From Mikania micrantha (taxonomy: Eukaryota; Streptophyta; Magnoliopsida; Asterales; Asteraceae): 64,000 bases of DNA. The notes below the pieces were generated by a model, which was not told the DNA's origin, made no database searches, and worked only from the letters and a program-made list of their open reading frames with translations. Shown piece by piece: positions 57,719 to 64,000 of this stretch (positions are counted from its first letter, which is position 1; each line of letters starts with the position of its first letter). Location of the stretch: the NCBI GenBank assembly GCA_009363875.1, contig CM018696.1:93208215-93272214 (forward strand). Reading direction: 5' to 3'. The position numbers and the translations under genes are program-made.

Positions 57719-58639
57719 ATCTGTCACACCCCGAGCCGGCGGGATAGGATCGGTTGTCCCGTCGGGCGGAAGGTTCTCGGGGCGCGATATCGTGAGTGAT
57801 AATCGAATTGATCAGATTGTTATATTGCACATGATACATAAATGAGAAATGCTAAACATGATAGAATTACAAAGTTAAATTACATCAGTATTGTTTATAA
57901 TTTAACAATGTAAATCTACTATTAACATCATAAGTTTTCTATCTTGTATGTACACAAGATATACAAAATGGTATGTGTATGATGTCTTCAAAAGTATGCA
58001 GGTCCAAAAATACTAAGTCTTCTAAATGAAGTCCTAGCCCAGAAGTAATGACTTCCTAATTGACCTGTTCGTCACCTGAGAAGTCATGCAAAAAGATCAA
58101 GTCAACACATGGTTGGTGAGTTCATATAGTTTTGTAAATTTGAAAATGTTTTGAACCCTTCTTTCGATAAAGATCCTAACCTCATTAACACCACATGTAT
58201 CATCCAGATCGGTATGCTTATATATAGGGCATACCCCTGGGTCAAGGCTACAACCCCGCCCAGACGCCATCCCACCACATACTAATCCGCATAGGACATT
58301 GTTGTTAATGATAATTAAGCATTTTTACCCTTAACACCATTCCATAAGTTCTTCTGTTATTGTCCCTGTGTTACAATCAATTGAAATCTATGTTGATTCC
58401 ACAAGTTTATCACACAAAATGATCAACCACAGTAATTGTATAAACAGTTGTAAATGTTTAAGTAAATAAATAAATAAACATTTAGTAAAATCTAAGTCCT
58501 AATGATTGGGGCCTATGGTCAACTCGAGTAGCCTAGTCTGTCAATCAAGGTACTTAGTAGTGAAGGAGAGCTGTAAATCTCATCAAACATGTGACCTATA
58601 ATCAATCAGTCTAGCTAGGACATCTTTTGATATATAGGC

Positions 58640-58958
58640 TTTCATAGTTCTTTAGACCGTCCATAGTTCTTTAGTTCTTTAGTTCTTTGGCACATGTTAT
58701 CTTTGAGCATTTCCCAGATTTCCCTTTAAAATAGTTCTTTGTACTTAGTTCTTCCAAATAGACCGTTAGTTCTTTGACATCACACCCTTGAAATAGTTCT
58801 TTGAACATAGATCGTTAGTTCTTTGAGAATAGACCGTTAGTTCTTTGGAAATAGATCGTTAGTTCTTTGAAATAGACCTTTGAAAATAGTTCTTTGTTGA
58901 GATCCTTAGTTCTTTGAAAATAGTTCTTTGAAAATAGTTCTTTGATTTGAAACAGTTT
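58640..58958. repeat. AGTTCTTTG tandem region in 5' LTR
   Basis: This is the same array as at 35262-35565 plus one 14-bp unit, which explains the full 14-bp length difference of the two LTRs. Confidence 0.9.
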
Positions 58959-59514
58959 ACCTAAACAGGAGTCTAGGATAACAGTTATACAAGTACAACA
59001 TGTAAAAGCATTCAAGTAAACAATTTACATAAAACAGTTTACGCATGCTTCTCAGCCCCGCGTTTTAAAACAAAAATGTTAGAAAAGGGGCAATGAACTC
59101 ACCTTGTTGCTGTTGAGTTGACTTAGCTTAACAAAAGACTGCACGCTCTCTGTATTGTAATTTGGTTTGTTTTCACGTTCCTGTATTGATTTCACGTTGT
59201 TAAGACTCGCAAGTATAAGTTTTGTAGGAATTTGTGTGTAGATATATGTGCTAGCCCTAAAGTTGGCTAACACGCCTAAGACTTGGTCATGATTCCTGTT
59301 CGGTCCCATATGTGTGATTCAAGTTAATGACCTTATAAGTTATCATATTGTCATTAGTTATATGCCATTTGCTTTGATGAAAGACTTAGTGCTTAGTTTC
59401 CAACTCGTCTTTGTTGACTTTGTACGTTTTGAACATTTATCGCATAATTATTGATTAATTAAGCAAACATTCTTTTGACATATCTTATTTTGATCTTATG
59501 AAATGTGGTGAACT

Positions 59515-60865
59515 CATGTGGGCTAAATCATGGCATATGGACCGAACATTGTGACCAAGTTACTTGTTGGGCCTTTGTGTGGCAAGTTGGGCCTTGGGCC
59601 CAAATCTATGGGCCTTGGAATAGTTCTTGAACAATTGGGGATGGTGAGGCTTATTTGAAAGTGTGGGACAATGATTTGGACTAATGGAATACAAAGGCCT
59701 TGCCAAAAGTTACAAAGGCTAGAGTTCAAGTGGCCTTTTGGGCCTTGTTTTGGGCCTCTAAGGACTTTATTGGGCCCAAGGTGGGCCTTGGTGATATTTG
59801 TTGGGCCTAGAGTCATATAGAACTGTAGGAATCAAAATTGGGCCAAGAATGGGCTGTTGGCCAAAGGATTAGCAAAGTGGCTCCAAAATGAGGACATGGG
59901 CCTCAAAATAGGCCTTGAATTGGTTTTCTGTGGGCCTCGGGCTGATTTTGTTGGGCCCATTGAGATTTGTCCCAGGCCTTCACTAATATAACTCATAAGC
60001 CAAGTTGGGCCTTGCTTACATGGGCTGAAACAACGGTGGGCCTAAAAATTGGGCTGTTGGCCTTAATTGTGGCCTTGGGCCAAAATCAGTGGGCCTGGAG
60101 ATGATTTTACTGGGCCCCTTGGATTCCATCAAGGCCTGATGTATAATGTGTCTTGGGCCAACCTGGGCCTGGTTCCTTTGGGCTAAAATCGGTCATGGGC
60201 CCATTTTGTCCTTGGTTACCTAATGAATATGGCCACAACTAGGTTTTTGGTTAAATATTTGGGGCCTACTAAGGCTACTAGGCTGGAACAGAATGTTTGG
60301 GCCAAGATACACTTGGGCCTAGACAGTAGGCTGTTGGGCCCATCCTGGGCCAACCGAAATGAATTTGGGCCTACTGTTGGGCCAAGGAAATTGTTCTATG
60401 GAGGTTTCTTGACTACTAGGGTCTCCAACTGTTTTGGAAAGGTATATACAAGCCAAATGGACTGGGCCTCAACAAAATATGTAGGGTCCAAATTTCGGCT
60501 ATTGGGCCACAACAGTACATGGTTGAGCCTAGTAGTTGCCTATTGGGCCAACTACATTTTGTTGGGCTGAAATTGAGCTGTTAGACTTGTTCATTCACTG
60601 TTGGGCCTTCTAAGTGGCATTGGCCAAATTATAGTAACCAACTGATGTCGGGCCAAAAGGGATGAACCGAAAGAAATTGATGTTGAGCCTGCTCGAGATT
60701 GTTGAGCCAATAGAGGAGGTGGGCCAAAACAACATGTCTGGGCCTGAAATTTCAGTGGGATGCATTAATTTGGGCGGACTACTGTGGGCCGGTTGAGAGT
60801 TGGGCCCTAGGTGGACTGAATGAGCTGAACTTTTGGCATATTAAGGTTGGATCTAATGATTTCTG
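59515..60865. repeat. TGGGCY-dense segment in 5' LTR
   Basis: This is the second copy of the segment at 36122-37470, with the same roughly 40 hexamers. It lies about 0.7-2.1 kb downstream of the TATA box in the sense direction. Confidence 0.85.
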
Positions 60866-61574
60866 GGCTTGTATTACTTGGCCTAATGATGACTCCCGAT
60901 CAAAGGAAAATAGGGTGGCCGGAAAAAGAAAAGGCTCAGTCGAGTGTGGCTCCCTGTCGACTGAGAACTTCCACCTCATGTGGTGGCTGGCGAATGACCT
61001 TATCCGGCGAATAGGTAGGCTCCGAATGAGGCTGGTTCGGACGAGAGAGTGAGCTGCGCATGAGAGGGTGTGGTGGTCGAATGGCAGGTGTCGAATGAAG
61101 AGTGTCATTCGGTGGTCTGGGTGTTATCAACCGTGAGTCAGTCGGCTCTAAGCCATTCGGCAGAGACATTCGGCGGCTTTGGGGTTTCGAACGTGGTTGT
61201 CTCAGCCTAGACCCTAGGTGATTTCGAAGATGAGGTATGCTATAGATGATACTTGTGGTCGTGGATTGCAGGTTTTCAAAGTCAGAAGCCGGTTAGAGTT
61301 CAAAGTTAGAACAAAGAGGATGAAAACCCTCTTTTTCTTGATTTTCAAGATTAGATACCTCGATTTTCAGTGATGTTTGGCTCCGATCTGTTGTACTTTC
61401 GTGTAGAGGGTGATGAGAGCTTCGTGTAGGTTCAAAAATGGAGTGATTTGGTTAAGAAATGAAGAAGTTATGGAGGTTTAAAGCTTTGAAAACCCTAAAA
61501 ATGGTGAAAACCGGGATTGTGGTTTAGGAGAGAGGTTGAGGGTGAAGAAATGAGAGAAAACTCTCATTATTGAG

Positions 61575-61583
61575 TTTTTTATA
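61575..61583 (-). promoter_or_regulatory. Chromovirus promoter TATA box
   Basis: The minus strand reads GGGGTATAAAAAACTC. As this is the 5' LTR, it is the likely promoter for the whole element. The transcript would then carry about 3.8 kb of R/U5 leader before the primer site. Short upstream open frames lie in that leader (for example 60936-61169, minus). Confidence 0.65.
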
Positions 61584-62371
61584 CCCCGAGAGGGTTCGGG
61601 TTCGTTTTCGTTGCTCGGTTCGTAATTTCGTACGTTTTCCGGAAAATTACGCGTAATTTAAATGGTTTTAAATAAAAAGAGTTTAAATTAATTATTTTGA
61701 TGAGTTTCAAAATTGTAAAATGTTATTTATTTTATTTTATTAAATTACTTTCGTTCGTGTCGTGTTTTCGTTTACGTTTCGTCAGATCGCGTCACCTTCG
61801 CGCGTAATTCGTTCGAATCGTCACCCGAACGAATACGACGATGGTTTTGCTTTCTGACTTTTGTTTTCTACTTTTCAGTCATTATTTCAGAACTCTAAAC
61901 TCACAGATATGTTTGTGTGAATCGTCACTCACGCAAACACACTGTCAGTTCGTTATTCTGAAATAACACTGTAATTGTGTTTAGATTGTGTTTCCTCACT
62001 GTCGGACTCAACTAAACATCCTGTTTTCACATTGTTCTTGTACTGACTTGTCGGTCATCTGATTCCTGTCAGTTGTGGACATCAGATCGCAACCGATTTG
62101 TTTCTGAGTATTGTTTGAGCATCGTTGTTTCTCGTGACTTATTGTGTTAACTGTTATTAAGTTTTCACTTAATAAATGTAACAAATGTTCCAAATGTACG
62201 TTGTACTTAATGTATTTAAGTTTATACGAAAATACGTACAACGATTTCTTGTATTTAAGATCTTGTTAATTCAAGTACTGTTTAAAATCATATAAGTACA
62301 CATAGTTACTGTAGAAAGTACACGTACCGTACGGACTTGCCGGACGTTCTGGTACTTGCTGTTACATAAGC

Positions 62372-63738
62372 ATACCAATAACATAAAGTTCATTACACTT
62401 GCACATTTGTAACCTAAAAGTTGCTATTTTTAGTAACAATGATGTAAATCGCCTCTTTTAGCAATTCTAACAAACCAAATACTTCAATAATCATCATTTT
62501 AAATATAAATCATAGTTCTAAGCACATGCATGTTGCCATTTCATCATCTTTTCACATTTTGTATCAACAAAGTTTCTAAAAATAGCAATATTCGTGCATA
62601 CACATTTCTTGACAAAAATAACCCCCATGGACCTTGTAGATCATTACCAATATCATCAATAATCATTCTTTCATACTCTAAATTATCAAAAATCTCATGG
62701 ATCGTCCATGCATGTTACTAAAAATCACAATCTAGTGGGTTTATGACACCCACACTTCTAATACCTCATCAAACCTTAGCATAATCATCATATATTATTT
62801 TCATATCATCAAATCAGTAATATAACTCAAGAATAACATATTTATACAAACAAAATTTCGTGATGGAGATGGTGATAGTGTTGCATGTGTGGTTTAAGCT
62901 TGCATGTGGGCGATTTGAGTGTTATTGTGTAATCTAGTGCAAGAAACTACCTTCTAAAGCTTCAAACAAGGTGAAATTCCTCTTGAGCAGATCTGGATGA
63001 CTTCAAGAAGTCGTGAGATTGTCTTCACAGCAGCTACAAGATGGTTATGGTGGTGGATGGTGCTTCTTTAGCCTCCTTCTAACCTTCCAAGCCTTCAATG
63101 GAGCTTCTTCAAGGTTGTTAATGGCTTCTAGCAGAGAAAGAGAGGGTAGAAGAGGTGGTTTTGTCGAGTAAATGATGCCTGGTGCCGGATATGATGACCA
63201 TTGTATAGGGTAGTAATGATTTGTCTTGGATTTTTTAAGATTTTGCGTGTTGGGTGCATTCGTGTGCCGCCGAATCTGCAAAAGGAGTTTCTCGGCGTAC
63301 CGTGACGTGTTTCGGGATTCAATTCTCCCGCCCATCCTTCGCGTACCGCTAAGACCCACTCAGGAGGCCTTGGCGTACCGCGATGGGTCCCAGAGGAGCC
63401 CATTAAGCCCAGTTTCGTTGTTTTGAACCGTTTTTTTGCGTATTTCTCGATTACGTTCATCGTTTCTCGACATATTATTAATGTTCCAGTTATTTTAGGT
63501 TCCACAGTGCTTAAGTGTCGTGAAATTGGATCGTGGTTTGTTTAATCCACCAACGTTCGTTATTCAAGACATGTGCATGCGTTTTACGATAATTTCTCGA
63601 ATTATTGGTTTGGTTGTGTGTGTTTGGACTGTTGTACCACATGTCACACTAAATATCACTACCCTATTGCCACGTATGTAATACACATTATTATTAATAA
63701 CAAAATAAATGTTGATCTGGAAAATACGAGGTGTCACA
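62372..63738 (-). mobile_element. Outer solo LTR, right part
   Basis: This continues the LTR begun at 32861-34342 and ends GGTGTCACA at 63738. It contains three GC near-palindromes (63294-63386). A TATA-like CCCTATACAATGG (minus, about 63202-63214) lies about 80-170 nt downstream of them in the sense direction. Confidence 0.75.
63294..63386. repeat. GCGTACCGCG cluster in outer solo LTR
   Basis: Copies lie at 63294-63307, 63339-63353 and 63372-63386. The middle one shares TCCTTCGCGTACCGC and AAGAC with the Athila LTR copy at 41059-41078, although the two LTRs are otherwise unlike. Confidence 0.85.
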
Positions 63739-63794
63739 CTGTTGCATATTAACAAAGTCAAATATATGTATATATGTATATATATATATATATA

Positions 63795-64000
63795 TAGATA
63801 TAGGGTAAGGATCAAATAAAAAGTCTATTTTACCTAAGAAGGCTAAAAAGAATTTTAAAACTCTCTAAAACCAAACCAAATGAACTCTGATTAAACTCAT
63901 TTCGATAGTATTGGAAACGTCTCATCGAACTCTACAATATTTGCTTTTTGGTTTTAACTTTAACAACTAGTTTTAGAGTTTGGATTTTAGGGCATGTTAT
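63795..64000 (+). repeat. Dispersed repeat, copy 2 (cut by window end)
   Basis: It matches 30575-30795 in the same orientation, again preceded by a TA-rich run (63766-63797). The continuation lies outside the window. Confidence 0.7.

Larger units (their letters stand above)
57722..62366 (-). repeat. Chromovirus 5' LTR (4645 bp)
   Basis: It matches 34343-38973 except for about eight substitutions and one extra 14-bp AAAATAGTTCTTTG unit near 58920. It is flanked outward by TAAGC. Confidence 0.95.
34338..62371 (-). mobile_element. Chromovirus (Ty3/Gypsy, Tekay/Del-like) with 4.6-kb LTRs, hosting an Athila element
   Basis: The element spans 34343-62366, with perfect duplication TAAGC at 34338-34342 and 62367-62371. 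The LTRs are 4631 bp (34343-38973) and 4645 bp (57722-62366). By eye they differ at about eight positions and by one 14-bp tandem unit, so the insertion is very young. The primer site (tRNA-Met) lies at 57702-57718 and the polypurine tract at 38974-38990, giving minus-strand orientation. Without the nested Athila element and its TSD copy (13,881 bp), the chromovirus is about 14.1 kb. It encodes Gag, protease, RT, RNase H, integrase and a C-terminal chromodomain-like region, with one frame break between protease and RT. Confidence 0.96.

Overview
This window looks like nuclear DNA from a flowering plant, probably a eudicot with a large, repeat-rich genome. The evidence is a 16-exon plant receptor-like kinase gene with GT-AG introns, AT-rich intergenic DNA, and Ty1/copia, chromovirus and Athila-type retrotransposons with plant-style primer sites. 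The style of the LTRs fits Asteraceae, but that is an impression and was not tested. I see only two convincing host genes. Most of the rest is transposable elements, many nested in one another.

1-8.3 kb: a tRNA-derived SINE (about 533-8276) is split by a Ty1/copia element (592-8091, minus strand, TSD TTGGG). The copia element has lost its protease and integrase region and was then hit by two separate solo LTRs, 1410-3632 (TSD GATTC) and 4867-7169 (TSD TTTAT). 8.6-23 kb: a second SINE family (8633-8848), a fold-back element (10094-10640), the small intronless MGCC-type gene (11232-11984, minus), a MITE (13588-13772), a GTTCGTTTATG-rich repeat (about 16180-16735), several Helitron-like 3' ends, a Harbinger-like non-autonomous element (19582-20351, TSD TTA) and a SINE with a 16-bp TSD (20452-20677).

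23.4-29.5 kb: a complete STRUBBELIG-receptor-family (SRF) leucine-rich-repeat receptor kinase, plus strand, 16 exons, 723 residues by my splicing. All exon phases agree. Its catalytic loop lacks the usual HRD aspartate, as in atypical SRF kinases. 29.5-32.8 kb: a non-coding region of diverged direct, tandem and inverted repeats.

32.9-63.7 kb: a three-level nest. A solo LTR (32861-34342 plus 62372-63738) holds a chromovirus with 4.6-kb LTRs (34343-62366, TSD TAAGC). That chromovirus was hit within integrase by an Athila-type element (39618-53493, TSD GTGAC). Both inner elements have nearly identical LTR pairs (about 0.2% substitutions by eye), so both insertions are recent. Both have frame breaks, so neither copy looks autonomous. 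Every LTR element in the window that I could orient lies on the minus strand, opposite to SRF.

The most unusual signals are (a) a short GC-rich near-palindrome of the type CGCGTACCGCG, repeated in clusters in otherwise different LTR families, often near a TATA-like box; (b) about 40 copies of TGGGCY in 1.3 kb of the chromovirus LTR, downstream of its TATA box; and (c) a copia Gag start codon formed by the LTR/primer-site junction. I found no CRISPR array, rRNA gene or free-standing tRNA gene.
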